From NCBI GenBank assembly GCA_016207825.1, contig JACQZI010000037.1, positions 1-53,034 of the forward strand: a stretch of 53,034 bases of DNA. Direction: 5' to 3'. The translations under genes were made by a program, and so were the position numbers. Positions 46,701-50,887 of this stretch are shown piece by piece (position 1 is the stretch's first letter; each line of letters begins with the position of its first letter). Below the pieces are notes generated by a model. That model made no database searches. It was not told the origin of the DNA and saw nothing but the letters and a program-made list of their open reading frames with translations. The DNA comes from Planctomycetota bacterium. Lineage in GTDB: Bacteria > Planctomycetota > MHYJ01 > JACQXL01 > JACQZI01.

Positions 46701-48637
46701 TGGATTACGAATACGACGCCTCAAGGCACTCTACGAGGAACGCCACCGGCTTAAGGGTAACACAACCGGTCGGAAAAAATATCGATTTAGGCGCAACCTA
46801 TGTTACCGAGGAAAAACCGCTGGAGGATTACAGCTTGATGGGCACGGATGTTAAATTCAGGTTTGCCCCGTACGGGGATATAGGCTTTGAATACGCCTCG
46901 AGCGAATCGGAAAGCACCCCAGGGTTTATATCATATGACGGCGGTTTTGATTTCGCAACACTGCCTACCGCCCAGACAGCGGACGGCGCGGCTTATAAGC
47001 TGAACCTTAACTTTGACCTCGGCCTTGCATTTACCAAGGTGCCCAACGAAGTAATGTTTGCCGGATATTTCCAGAATATAGAAAAGGGATTCTCATCCGG
47101 ACAGAGCGTATTCCAGCAGGGCACGACCAAATTCGGGTTTACGACCTCGGCAAAACTCACCCAGCGGGATAACCTCCTGGTCAGGTTTGACGGCCAGCAG
47201 CTTGATGAAAACGGCAACACCGCTTCCGCTACCCAGGTCGGGGCGGATTCCAGCCAGTCCTTGAATATCCAGGTAACGCATGACCAGGCGCCGTTGAAGC
47301 TGACCGGTTCGTACCAGTATCAGACAACCGACAAACCGATATATAGTTCTCTCCTGCGCGATGAAGGCTCGCAGATATTGGCCGCACGGGCGGATTATCA
47401 GGTGAATAAGGAATGGACGCTGTCCGTTGAACAGCAGGGAGTGCTCGCCGGAAAACCCAATAACCAGACGACCCTGGGCGGCGTATTGAAGCTGACCGAA
47501 AAAGAGCGGATGGATATTTCCACCACCATGGGAACGCTCGGCAATTCGGTCCAGGCAGGGATAACCAGCCAGGTAAGCGACAAGCACGCGCTTTATACCA
47601 AGTATCAGGTGAGCGAAGATAAAGCCGGCAACAAATCTTATTCCACGATATTCGGGGAACGGAAACAGGTCTCTAAAGATGTCGGCATATACCGTGAAGA
47701 AAGATTCACCGGCAGGAATTCCGCCGAGGATACACAGTATACGGGTTTAATGGGATTGGATTATGTCCTGAACCAGTATTGGTCAATGGGCGCCAATTAC
47801 GAAAGAAGCCAGGTGGATAATGTCCACGGCACGCTAACCTCGCGCGATGTGGCATCCGTTGGGCTGGCTTATAACTCGCATCCGAGGGAAAAAGACCCCA
47901 GCGAGCTAAAAGGATATATGCGTTTCAACACCCGCCTGGAATACCGGATGGACAAAGGCGCTCCGGACAGAACTTCAATCCTGACCGCCAATAAGCTCTA
48001 TTACCAGTTTAACGGAGACGCCTCCAGCATCGTCAAGATGAATTACAGCAAGACCAATAACGATACGACCGGGGATGTGGAAGCGGAGTTCACGGAAGTG
48101 AGCCTGGGGCTGGCGTATCGCCCGATAAATAACGATAAATACAACCTGTTAACCAAGGTCACTTACCAGTCCGACCGCACGCCGAGGAACCTGGAGCCGA
48201 TGGTAAGCAATTTGGAAAGCGCGATGATACTCTCCCTGGAAGGCGCAGTGGATTTGAATGCCAAGATGCAGGTTTTAGGGAAGCTCGCGTATAAGCAGGC
48301 GACCGAAGAAACCGGCAACCACGGCTCATTGACGAGCTCCACCTACTTGATTGCGCCGCGCTTTAACTATAAGATAGAATCGGATAGCGAGATAATCAAT
48401 AACTGGATAGTCGGTGTCGAATACCGGATGCTCGTGGCACAGCTGGCAAAAGACCAGAAGGCCGGGTTTGTCCTGGAGTTTGAAAAGGAACTGACCAAGT
48501 ACCACAGCCCGGTCGGGCCGATGGGCGTCAACCTGGGATTCGGCTATAACTTCACCGATTTCACGGATGATTTATCGGTTTACGATGATGATTATAACGT
48601 GAGCGGGTTCTTTATCAGGTTAAGCACAAAGTTCTAA
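25733..48637 (+). CDS. Giant secreted surface protein with 23 Ig-like repeats and a C-terminal barrel-like domain
   Basis: One uninterrupted frame of about 7,634 residues. ATG 25733 is preferred to ATG 25721 because GGAG lies six bases upstream. A repeat-derived tail (about 1-16) precedes a signal peptide ending SPVFAFES. Three G8-like plus beta-helix units start near residues 54, 759 and 1442 (WSDQNTWD, WNNAFTWD, WHDGSTWN); a linker follows at about 2066-2230. Then come 23 tandem Ig-like repeats (about 2232-5771), each near 154 residues with PDxxV, YYxxxQNDGN, FTITG, WxVTYYD and a terminal NDxxKxDxVK. Next are Ig-like modules, a DUF11-type domain (about 6132-6265; GDILTYEIKIVNSNASPVKNV) and an SdrD-B-like domain (GKVFNDYNGDGVQDENEPG). 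The last about 890 residues alternate like outer-membrane beta strands, contain FYPLYGDDS, and end FFIRLSTKF with the terminal Phe of barrel proteins. It is probably a surface-displayed adhesin or stalk/coat protein; the ligand is unknown. It is the second gene behind a sigma-54 promoter and ends at a strong terminator. Confidence 0.9.
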   Translation: MLSEAKSRLASGRKSKLITGILSALCAFVVSLSPVFAFESEPPPIVKKAQFESVKDGAWSDQNTWDPIGVPDTGDTATIKHAVTINGPGTTKCGNITVNAGKSLTIVGPATLEIDDGSQVVNNGTFTVNSAGGLAKLTSGGTASFSGSAATWAGNNLAFTKFSYPFALDTTGVTFSEIGTLTTGAFTVGSAVTLSGNLASSGLITVSANLNIGLNTLTAGAGITITASTLSVASGGTINCNGGSFGFTANSTARLTLAPGSKVYLNPSADGQYGFNLVDGGQISATGTAGNLVTIASSTAYKTYILLKNTATAGTPAALFQYCDITGCGVSVTDKWGITAYDVNGNNDSGVAAQGLTVDNCQIHNGSAWAVVLNTITGGCLNNRITNNTMYSLSTGGIYIGPNTTGNNGHLIGGNTIYSSNYGMQFVGANVAGSYCFSTNPITNTTIYSCAYGLFIDRGICGGSYTNEQIFRNCNFGTLGQNTTADIGFFYWAGRTIPNALRLENCILASPVEVETANIHVANDRIVSYKHDSVPGLVRAWGDWRPLGVAGQVKARYDTALVAGVTNDANTQKIVEFGPCSTTMAAIGTLPYQIPAGKSRLRIDPSQNGGALIEFVGITTPSWAPVLVRSTGADTYGILIEGGANPNQGKFSVYAVEFQNLVTGTLISSTGSIPNETTNNLPSLDYCTWKNNTAGTTHLVLAVGGNITRTGCSFDTSTTWDVRVDNTTNITFTNFTNSRANTADNEVSGTVTWSGGGTTYYAVANGAWNNAFTWDITPGGGGGFGPPTINDNVVITNVTVTISSAPGTVSCTNLTVSNTGILIFNPLAAARSLIIKNGGIISNTATIDFQSNTNPVTITAESLTNPNRVIYKGNDLTWLAGLNLTFAGMDYQRAMNPSTNVNITFSNSMQTQTVTIINGSTLKLDGSGTAITWTAAGDVAIGSAATTGLLELQPETALKIQCASNGQYGLIVDSLGTLTATGTSTADRDCIITSASSFRSYIYLKPGSLSKFQYCNIYELGYAQGSPYTKEGIFVDAVKNQANDGFTVDGCDIHNNYQGIRASNITSTSIANSKIYNNSSRGIYFYSPNWDARSANNNISNTEIYNNPTGIEIVIDSSISIYNNTKVYNNTYGLIVRSVDPLTFDGGSIYGNTYGIEIQEWSSSDNFINVQFGTPVVNSVCDVNLNPGTTPTSNRINYFRNCLFNSATEFRWANPANVHVGFAAVSYKHDQVAGDIRIWGDYVKSAGTENWNYTNHGYTPVAPDAGQANTPKVVTFMPGASGLNGGTSRFRLDAAATLDMASGNTTPVNITSVKSSVAGVYYNMILSGTINANCYKFENLGYDAANSNYGLEIRSTAAQITSLNNGIYANCKADGQHLYFNNTAFGGNKTISGCSFDNSAWYDVWTNIGAAQYITFTNYSNDYAGTKDFEEQGYADWFTAGAWITVKDGNWHDGSTWNNASVPPDWNDVTINHTVNVTGTVKTGNIAINAGGLGLNGGPQAMTLQVLAGMTITNNASISVTDDTNTVELTSSGAGAPDYFILAGNNSLNLNGKDLTIGLVQVGTPITVPNLSVLTIDNDLRTITTTISDGGELKHQTAGKEWSATGNISVSGILRLGANTLTRINSLSSDGQYGLEVESTGYLEALGTSSASRDCIISNGGPGSYKLYLLLKNGSESKFQYATLCYIGTATDSNKRGIRASSVDGNVAGEGLTVDTCNIYGCYFAFYLSSCTYNTVKNNNIYDNSRGISVDGTTNNNTIDNNYVYSNTDNGVSFGWAGVNQTFTNMWISKNPVGISVGNGTPATTAYAVFINSVITNSSTADVVSYGGYVGAQRLTLQNCILGSTTEVQNTIDKTGDWVISQKHDQAAGTTVIWGDYSPAAGATLKFNYADESYTGAGDQNVQKTVLIGPSSIVAFGNRSRLQIPATSVLQMKGGVGLAQATLVSATAAAGYFYVIGVSGTIDANNVKISGPAVGGIYVPSTGTLADFNNITFTNPSPINVNYLKVFSGQQKTLSGISFDDNTSSKDVEVGWNGITPTQLTFIDYTNTNAGTKDLETDGSQAIWKSTIALFNGATQIPGTIYQGDANVPMLKFNIAPSLPAGVVCSETLLTYVAVTLTGAGAFSDSDISAVKIYRDTDGSNNFDATKDLLISNPVSFTNWYVNIQLIPAQNVLTANNNTFFVVYDISKTANLVPIGARLVDNNYFTVSAPHDKAAMATLSSGNTVLTVVDWKSDLQLRKDPAGGWTGNDIYTMDGQNQSIISNTDNAKVASYYIRIQNDGGSLGDFSVTGDAGLAGQWWVTYYSTISGDITSSITGPGILLNLAAGATWDFAVGVEPQGQATASSKELKIWSRPKNDATTTLQDLVKFTTYVYPNRADLAVKAQGGSYSTDDTFDPPAEQKLSATINKNTLVTYYVQLQNDGTGNDQITVTGTSSATLGTGWTVKYYDSGNTDITTNITNGLGWLSPVLTSTGTTEIRVEATATDTAVAGIYTITVGGKCYNDATKTDQVKIALTINSTYRSDVMVKKSSEADGFYLTDNTYETIPAAQIKNTSIDIGGITSYYIKLQNDGNVTDNFTITGTNAAFGQSGPAATWWVTYYYGTVDITSDVTSNKWLSPPVTVGGNIVLTAYIYNQLGASGSAKEDYLTAISYNDSAKKDAVKMITSCGQLYQPDLMVSKDGLPPWNTDEAYDTSLTPTTTAQVITQTVPSYVSVPDAEVTYYIQIQNDSINNDTYSITAASPTGAATGAGWFITYYDSITRATDITPMIIGAGGYGTPILTANGGAITMTAVIGYDSALIGPNVTKDIYIYVNSGVDLAKRDVVKCVVKTANYQPDLYSSATIGGFPGPYNNVYNANPATQAQTKIVDNGMTVTYYYKIQNDGSYSTGGLLPYSITGNDGTVGPWTITYYYDGAVTLNDLPDDGEEIDITDGWSVGNFNVGETKQLIVLISASGAARGATQNFDLYATRLETGETDTGRITVEVPSPDLWINRDNGVTWVGQDQYAPTAQVTSTLIAGSTVVTYYITLENEAALADSFSITANGSSGAGWFITYYDQAAAPGNNITGQITTPVTGWSPGSLNGGATGIMRVEVEYNAGVVPVNETKPITIYAFSIVGAPASLYDEVAGQTTSASYKPDILVKKAGEAYNFDNVYSSDSSVQNLQATVSNNQVATYYYQLQNDGTYTATSYSITGDDGNVGNWWVTYYIDPDGDDGELDGAQTSITTPGIATSAITPTGIAYLRANIYVNAFEPPGQNKIFKIYATKTDTGEVDSVQLTAQVPGTDAMVALDFDPLVTSSTWKTNNVYETAIPNSEQIVSRTIAANMVATYYIMIQNDGGALDTISVTGVSSADLGAGWWVTYYSSYDGAGDVTGQVTSAGGYPIINLAEGATSTMRCEVCYDNPVLTEQTKNIYIVTNSTTIVGSSDVVNAQILTANYKPDLLSKPAGGGYTGGDSYSSDPANLSQATNINNYQVLTYYYQLQNDGNYDSPGYTITADAGNIADKWFVTYYWGNTQVESENDANIIPAATITPTGWFSGVLNKGYSKILRVNLYVTNDSAAVAKTFKIWATKVDTGETDAGQIVATVTNSYTVDLMYQKASGGSYANTDNVYEPPATEDATQNQNIARAYPMIGTATYYIRIENEGNTDTVYTVTGIADEGSLTGSWTISCYNSTTVFNGTTDITADIAGGGWVTPSLERAALYGGASNWQDITVVTTPSMDITGNTTCTVIARVRYSDGGPADSIKLTSTMDAEYKPDAHISNGGAYTGDDVWNTDGSGANNQANTTNRNVAATYKVQVQNDGNINETFTLTGTSSATLGAGWTVSYYSDAGYLTDVTNQMVSTGHVTAVINLGAPGVPVEVLWIKVTPDDTVAGNTTVTATVTAISSNDSSEKDTVSMATTVNNAYQVDALINQSGWVGEDQYYPPTNQTASGAFTNRQTLTYYIKIQNEGNTNETITLTGVGSDSKWTISYYDNSGSGRTDISQGVITDLNYTIVLNRYGQAGSQTTDTQIWMEMTALTYTPGADIKTANIWATLQKGTANEKSDLVVAQGTVNNIYQADAMVKLEGELDAEYFRNGVPPESWGNVSYYNTVPATDQVKGKSIDNGTYATYYIRVQNDGNTDDTISISGTGTWVGPYASLDTWGTVTYYDVTGGEPGADITQAVIQGLGAAQWALVKFEGDYKLIKVIVRPYAGQSGIRNVYVQANSLGGGAVKTDAVKTINQYQNIFQPDLYVKVSSGSYVRTGPPYFSDPSPDDQFASATLNNRGVTYPSIVTYYITLKNDGSTNPDTITIRQLNTAPAGWFISYYDLASGLESEIPGTPNYSITTATGANYSINTNDTKLFRLVVSIDNSVAGTDTFTAVIKGTSSNTAYFDQVNAQTSNSVTRRPDIWLSDTITWTGDTVYETSLPGDPELLSQKQYATLMGIGSAATYYVKIENDGNYTEGISLYGYGGNANWIVSYYYDTGKDGVWDGTGSEITSQVTNAGWMPSVAPYTTGDYQQVFVVVSPNLTSLPANNSSYIAVVNLKAAGDAAKLDYGMVKTTFSAIIYQPDIMVQESGGSSYYGDNYYDSSLPITTQARSLTAYRDCAVTYYLKIQNDGTVVDSFSITGTSGDANWSIYYYVDNGTTGVYESGVDTNITSSVTGTGYAWTNVAKDDYRYLIVRVFPRWTTSYNDTKDVYIYANSTNVTTSTDVGLVTTTVTAGYQPDTWVRTSSGTYDDLCDSGQPSKDRYALPSYVIIQQSWFGVEQKKTQTITESIRTVTYYITLENDGNTADSFTLSATVNTGPDWFITYYDEGAGGVVIPNANLSNGSWSVPALPREIRAEITARNALTGTSTTIATIQSGSVNDTSKYDTVKCQVDVQVFSKPNGLVKEDGDGVYLGDSDYNTTALNQTRGPISVANSATVTYYVQVRNDGNLMESYSITAVRTTGWFVTFYDDPDGDDNNFDGTIINYTAPTFTWTTGNIGIGSSKYLRINVTPDNQYGSIPQYLYVTASSSAAVNDVVMAWTAVSNSNRPDTLLTKEGYGDTSVKETYQYNDTYYPPAWQISTTSIANNQVLTYYIWIENDGNTDETYLVTGSSASAGWWITYYEDASGTTDITTEVQNGIYNAGNPANSDKMEPYSITTWKRIIRMVVEAGNTLNGTDSATYIVKATDSTLATDTVGVTFTVNTTYKVNTSIGSISGGPYTGEAVYTPPTALDPNQAVSRTANTNKIVTYYVKIVNEANVTDTITLATAGSGSGWWITYYDPTSANITANITNPVTGWATSFTRNQAKEIRIEVTPDGSVIGTELLPITITATASGGAASTDSVLAKATAQRPDALLTKESYGDPNLKATYQYDNSYDPTSQITTTTIANNAALTYYIWLENDGNANETAYAVTGTSSYGGWIVSYYDGVSGEDDSITTAVSQGTFNPGTVGVMEPYSVTGWKRIIRMRVTATSNLSGSDTGSFIVRVTNSSNNTDTVQVNATVATTYQVNTAVKTESAPYVGETKYTPPDALDPDQTVTNTVSTNSILTYYFKVVNEANVTDTISVTGIGNSAGWWVSYYMVPGGADITANITNPATGWATSFTRNEIKEVKILVQPDNTPDGGNTKAISVTAWSTLSGFSKYDSVLAKAIIVTTRRPDLLISLDNSVFSGDGDYEDEIPPISANQTKQGSAKNNEVITYYVKLQNDGNLGETFTISATLPGSGWFITFYDNTDTQRLLPWETTGAITKTDSITVKFLVMPIGKNNGDSGDLIIYAKSTADTASVDAVDAKTTVSASDILYPQDYKQVGPTPVFMGLAAPSVTVELWDITGGLPGTQVLTTTSDANGYWMMKVTGALSVGGHIFKPIAGGVEGQPRPITVEAVAPATVPSIISPVENEYIVTTNRPDISGNAGVTNAGQAITATVNINTTATLLYDMNIGTAFVQADGSYTINLTQPLPRGTRQIALICNGVVSDLRTIILVDPIGILFDEQTNQPLDGMEVSLWRSTTDGTFTWVLCPVGGLPGEIGGPVGVTNPQTSGWTGVTGQYQFLLNQPAVGVAYNYKIIVTNSSGYTFPASLPAYQTATSTIIGSAGTASIPAFINLFPGDPVTRTIYVDDTTFLGVAPSVARNLSVGGYFEMDNSELDLIYADIPLAPTATLLRITKASNKPDVSIGDILTYEIKIVNSNASPVKNVYIRDIMPAGFKYIDGSTMIDNTTKLADPTGGRTRIFNVGTINANSTKIIRYQLVVGTAVTFGEYKNTAQAEYVGGMVISNKAQVKVRVIPDPVFDYATIIGKVFNDYNGDGVQDENEPGVGRVKIMTEDGIVVETDQHGKYHLAGLKPKTKLLKVDENSLPIGAEFSTPNPVLVRFTLGGHLEKVNFGLKLAQSAESLERRIVRVNIKVVTTPEGNPQISVAGQQVRMMFPPKSEGRTERRVRVQVGYTMLPLDENGNYNGDYTLPPGETTLKIWAENRWGYEKEERHSVSLPSLEVKVYREDDRPALTPELGLVVAPEILNIKGGRLAESARFKILTNYSQFITKWKLVIYEPVRGGAWIPEEDDKENLVASRENGVKSDTLIAGEFGDATPPAGYQVFYEKTGTSADIEKDIVWEGRSSIDRNRMVEQDKAYKYKLIVEGKDGNVDMTKDGQLIVVSFWAEKLRKTFKIEAPLVGGVKPVPAIGPTPVANINTSGKVYSISGKTDPKNKIAISTPGSKAAGFEVEPFEDGTFETEVYVSATEGRMLIEAITPDKQRRVQMSENIKAPEKRQEGYLVLNGLIDTQFGSNSTSGVLDATRNDKTMRDGAYGTGRASLFLKARLGEYQLTSSFDSQREEKDLFKFIDPDKFYPLYGDDSVRTDVADNTQGMFYVRVEREQSSAMWGNYSTGFSGTELAQYNRGFYGAKIQLAKPFFSTTKATLFVAEAKQLASHNEIRATGGSLYYLKDRYLMDGSEKITVEVRDKVNGMTISSTVMNAGADYEIDYKNGRILFYHPIASVSTSNTIISTELLDGNPVYIIVDYEYDASRHSTRNATGLRVTQPVGKNIDLGATYVTEEKPLEDYSLMGTDVKFRFAPYGDIGFEYASSESESTPGFISYDGGFDFATLPTAQTADGAAYKLNLNFDLGLAFTKVPNEVMFAGYFQNIEKGFSSGQSVFQQGTTKFGFTTSAKLTQRDNLLVRFDGQQLDENGNTASATQVGADSSQSLNIQVTHDQAPLKLTGSYQYQTTDKPIYSSLLRDEGSQILAARADYQVNKEWTLSVEQQGVLAGKPNNQTTLGGVLKLTEKERMDISTTMGTLGNSVQAGITSQVSDKHALYTKYQVSEDKAGNKSYSTIFGERKQVSKDVGIYREERFTGRNSAEDTQYTGLMGLDYVLNQYWSMGANYERSQVDNVHGTLTSRDVASVGLAYNSHPREKDPSELKGYMRFNTRLEYRMDKGAPDRTSILTANKLYYQFNGDASSIVKMNYSKTNNDTTGDVEAEFTEVSLGLAYRPINNDKYNLLTKVTYQSDRTPRNLEPMVSNLESAMILSLEGAVDLNAKMQVLGKLAYKQATEETGNHGSLTSSTYLIAPRFNYKIESDSEIINNWIVGVEYRMLVAQLAKDQKAGFVLEFEKELTKYHSPVGPMGVNLGFGYNFTDFTDDLSVYDDDYNVSGFFIRLSTKF
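25751..25768. repeat. CCCGAT hairpin repeat inside the giant gene start
   Basis: CCCGAT-TAGC-ATCGGG is read in frame as part of KSRLASGR directly after the start codon. The preceding GAGCGAAGCGAAA and the hairpin resemble the element at 20428-20512. Confidence 0.6.
25805..25822 (-). repeat. Right copy of the 18-bp inverted repeat, encoding signal-peptide core
   Basis: The reverse complement of 25273-25290 with one mismatch. Read on the plus strand it encodes exactly LCAFVV, the centre of the giant protein's signal peptide. Confidence 0.7.
32428..43045 (+). repeat. 23 tandem Ig-like coding repeats
   Basis: Twenty-three diverged units averaging about 460 bp were counted by the YYxxxQNDG-type motif. 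Higher-order structure is visible. Units 5, 7 and 9 share a KI(Y/W)ATKxDTGExD-like ending. Units 19-20 and 21-22 are a duplicated two-unit block: the DNA at 41511 and 42417 is nearly identical for about 60 bases, a 906-bp period. Confidence 0.85.
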
Positions 48638-48656
48638 GCAAGTTAGTTGTTTTTGT

Positions 48657-48695
48657 AAAAGGGGAAGCGGAATAACGGCTCCGTTTCCCCTTTTT
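48657..48695 (+). terminator. Very strong intrinsic terminator after the giant gene
   Basis: Arms AAAAGGGGAAGCGGA (48657-48671) and TCCGTTTCCCCTTTT (48680-48694) pair over 15 bp with one G-U, with an 8-base loop and a T-run. It separates the sigma-54 transcript from the downstream regulator. Confidence 0.95.
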
Positions 48696-48729
48696 GTTTC
48701 ATATCCCTTGTTTCAAATATATTCTGAAC

Positions 48730-48758
48730 TTGACAAGCAATCTTTTTTCCTGTATAAC
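48730..48758 (+). promoter_or_regulatory. Near-consensus sigma-70 promoter of the TPR activator, apparently leaderless
   Basis: TTGACA (48730-48735), exactly 17 bases, TATAAC (48753-48758). Only seven bases separate the -10 box from ATG 48766, so the transcript should begin at the start codon. No Shine-Dalgarno is present. Confidence 0.75.
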
Positions 48759-48765
48759 CAATATC

Positions 48766-50760
48766 ATGAAAACCGGAAAAAGATTATCCGATTATCTGGA
48801 ACGGATAAAAGCCTCGAATACACGGCGTGATTATCGGATATCCCAACGGATAGGCGAATGGTGTCTGAAAAATATTGCTCACCTCACCGGTTCTCCCAAC
48901 GAAAAATACCTCTTGTATTACCGTTTGGGGTATGCTTATTACCAATTAATGGATTACTCCCGTTCGATTGATTCCTTTTATAAAGCCACACTTGTCGCCG
49001 TTAAAGACCATTTACCGCCGGTGGAATTATTTGATGCTTCCTTAATACTGGGTCATAGTTTTATTGGTATCCGTGCCACCGGGCAGGCGCTTCGGCAATT
49101 CCAGAAAGCCGAGCGGTATTACCGGACATATCAATATCAATTCGGCACCACCAAACAATCAGAATATTTCAGCCTTTTTCTCGGGCAGGCTTATTGCTTT
49201 TTACTCCAAAATGACCTGTCGGTCGTCTGGGAGATTCTGGAGAGAAAGTTATCTCCCATTTTGTCATCGGTTAGTAATAAGGGATTTCTGATTGATTATT
49301 ACCATCTTAAAGGGGAATATGAAGTCGCCAATAAACAGTATGCCCCGGCGCGGCAGTCTTTTCAGCAGGTTGTTGCCTTAAGCGACGAGCTTCATCTCGA
49401 GCGCAGTGGCCTGGAAGCCCAAATCCATCTGGCAATGATTGACTTAGTCGCCGGCCAATTAGAAACAGCTTGGGTCTTATTATCCCGGATTAACCGAACC
49501 GCCCGGGCGCTTAAATTTGATGATATGACCTGTGAATCCATCCTGCTTTTAGGCAAGTACTATTTATTAGAAGACCAGCCGACACACGCCGCGAGGTTAG
49601 AAAAGCAAATAAAACCACTCTTAAAGAAAGTGGATATTGTCTGGTTATACGAAAAGATCAGAGAATTTGATGAGTTTTATTGGAAATTGAAACTTCCTGA
49701 GAAAAATAATACGCCGTCCATCCCGAAAATTATTACTCAAACTATCAATCAGCATTACGTTACCTCCGCCGGTAAAGATATGGTTATCGGTAATTCTGCG
49801 GCGATGAGAGAAACATGGCAATTAGTTGAGAAAATTGCCCTGACAGATTTACCGGTATTAATTCAGGGGGAAACCGGAACAGGCAAAGAACTTATTGCCA
49901 ATGCTATACATGCAAATAGCCAACGTGTAAATAAAACCTACCTTCCTTTTAATTGCGGAGCGTTTCCAGAAACACTTATAGAAAGCACACTTTTCGGCCA
50001 TGCCAAAGGCGCTTTTACCGGGGCAACCGAAGAGAAAAAAGGCTATATTGAACTCGCTTCAGGCGGCACACTTTTTATAGATGAAATTGGTAATATGTCT
50101 CCGTCTATGCAGCAAAAATTACTTCGGGTTATGGAAGAAAAACTTCTCTGGAAAGTGGGCGGACAAAAACCTATTCCGGTTGATACCCGCTTTATCTTCG
50201 CCAGCAATCAGGATATTGAGCAGATGGTCAAAAACAAATTATTCCGTGAAGACTTATTCTATCGTATCAATACTATTGTGATTAACTTACCGCCCTTGCG
50301 CGACCGTAAAGATGACATCCTTCTACTAACCCAGCGCTTCCTCGCTAAATATAGGTCTCTTAAAACTAACAACCAACAACTAACTACTAACAACTTAAAT
50401 ATTTCTCCCAGCGCTTTAGCGCTTCTGGTTGCTTATTCATGGCCTGGGAATGTAAGAGAGCTTGAAAACGAGATAAAACGTATTTGTGTTTTATACCCTG
50501 ATGCTAAAACAATTACAGAAACAATGCTTTCTGAAACAATCAGAACTTATCGGGGGACAACCTCGTTTAGTTGCTCTGGCCGAATACTCAAAGACGCAAC
50601 CCGTGATTTCCAGAAGAGGTTTATCCAAAATGCCATCCAAAAACACCCGGCTAACCTTACGGTGGTCGCCCGGGAATTGGGGCTTACCCGTTGGGGATTC
50701 TATAAGAAAATGAGGGAGCTCAAAATCTCTACGGACCGGAGAGAAAGTGGACAAAAATAG
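48766..50760 (+). CDS. Sigma-54-dependent activator with N-terminal TPR-like helical domain
   Basis: About 664 residues. The N-terminal half (about 1-310) is helical with TPR-like repeats (YLLYYRLGYAYYQLMDYSRSIDSFYKAT; SGLEAQIHLAMIDLVAGQLETAW), so input is probably by protein or ligand binding. The AAA+ domain has Walker A GETGTGKE near 368, the sigma-54-contacting GAFTGA at 415-420, Walker B GGTLFIDEI near 433 and RDRKDDI. A Fis-type helix-turn-helix (about 620-655) ends it. An odd in-frame TNNQQLTTNN insert (about 534-543) sits before the AAA lid. I chose ATG 48766, not the in-frame ATG 48694, because a sigma-70 promoter ends just before it and ATG 48694 lies in the terminator tail. It lies between two sigma-54-driven surface genes and likely controls one or both. 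Confidence 0.9.
   Translation: MKTGKRLSDYLERIKASNTRRDYRISQRIGEWCLKNIAHLTGSPNEKYLLYYRLGYAYYQLMDYSRSIDSFYKATLVAVKDHLPPVELFDASLILGHSFIGIRATGQALRQFQKAERYYRTYQYQFGTTKQSEYFSLFLGQAYCFLLQNDLSVVWEILERKLSPILSSVSNKGFLIDYYHLKGEYEVANKQYAPARQSFQQVVALSDELHLERSGLEAQIHLAMIDLVAGQLETAWVLLSRINRTARALKFDDMTCESILLLGKYYLLEDQPTHAARLEKQIKPLLKKVDIVWLYEKIREFDEFYWKLKLPEKNNTPSIPKIITQTINQHYVTSAGKDMVIGNSAAMRETWQLVEKIALTDLPVLIQGETGTGKELIANAIHANSQRVNKTYLPFNCGAFPETLIESTLFGHAKGAFTGATEEKKGYIELASGGTLFIDEIGNMSPSMQQKLLRVMEEKLLWKVGGQKPIPVDTRFIFASNQDIEQMVKNKLFREDLFYRINTIVINLPPLRDRKDDILLLTQRFLAKYRSLKTNNQQLTTNNLNISPSALALLVAYSWPGNVRELENEIKRICVLYPDAKTITETMLSETIRTYRGTTSFSCSGRILKDATRDFQKRFIQNAIQKHPANLTVVARELGLTRWGFYKKMRELKISTDRRESGQK
50359..50397 (+). 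repeat. AACTAACAACC repeat inserted in the activator gene
   Basis: Repeated (A)ACTAACAAC/CAACAACTA units, read in frame as LKTNNQQLTTNNLN inside the AAA+ region of the activator. The low complexity contrasts with the flanking conserved protein sequence. Confidence 0.6.
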
Positions 50761-50765
50761 ACATC

Positions 50766-50783
50766 TGTCAACTTTAGTTGTCA
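50766..50783. promoter_or_regulatory. Imperfect palindrome, candidate activator site
   Basis: TGTCAAC-TTTA-GTTGTCA has seven-base arms with one mismatch pair. It lies about 107 bases before the -24 element of the downstream promoter. The sequence differs from the GTTACC boxes at 25.1 kb. Confidence 0.35.
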
Positions 50784-50887
50784 CTTGCTATCAAAACTCT
50801 GCCCCGCCTAATTTAATTACCTTGTCCTAACCACTTACTCCGCATAAAGTTATACGATTTTATCCATTCCGCGATAATAACCATGCC

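Noticed and set aside
25733-48637. Assembly artefact joining several genes
   Set aside because: The frame is open for 22.9 kb with consistent repeat spacing, and the N-terminal signal and C-terminal barrel features are both in place. Collapse or expansion of the near-identical 906-bp block remains possible, so the exact repeat count should be confirmed with long reads.
45958-48637. Classical type Va autotransporter beta-domain
   Set aside because: The domain is about three times too long and lacks a recognisable autochaperone and linker helix, so I describe it only as barrel-like.
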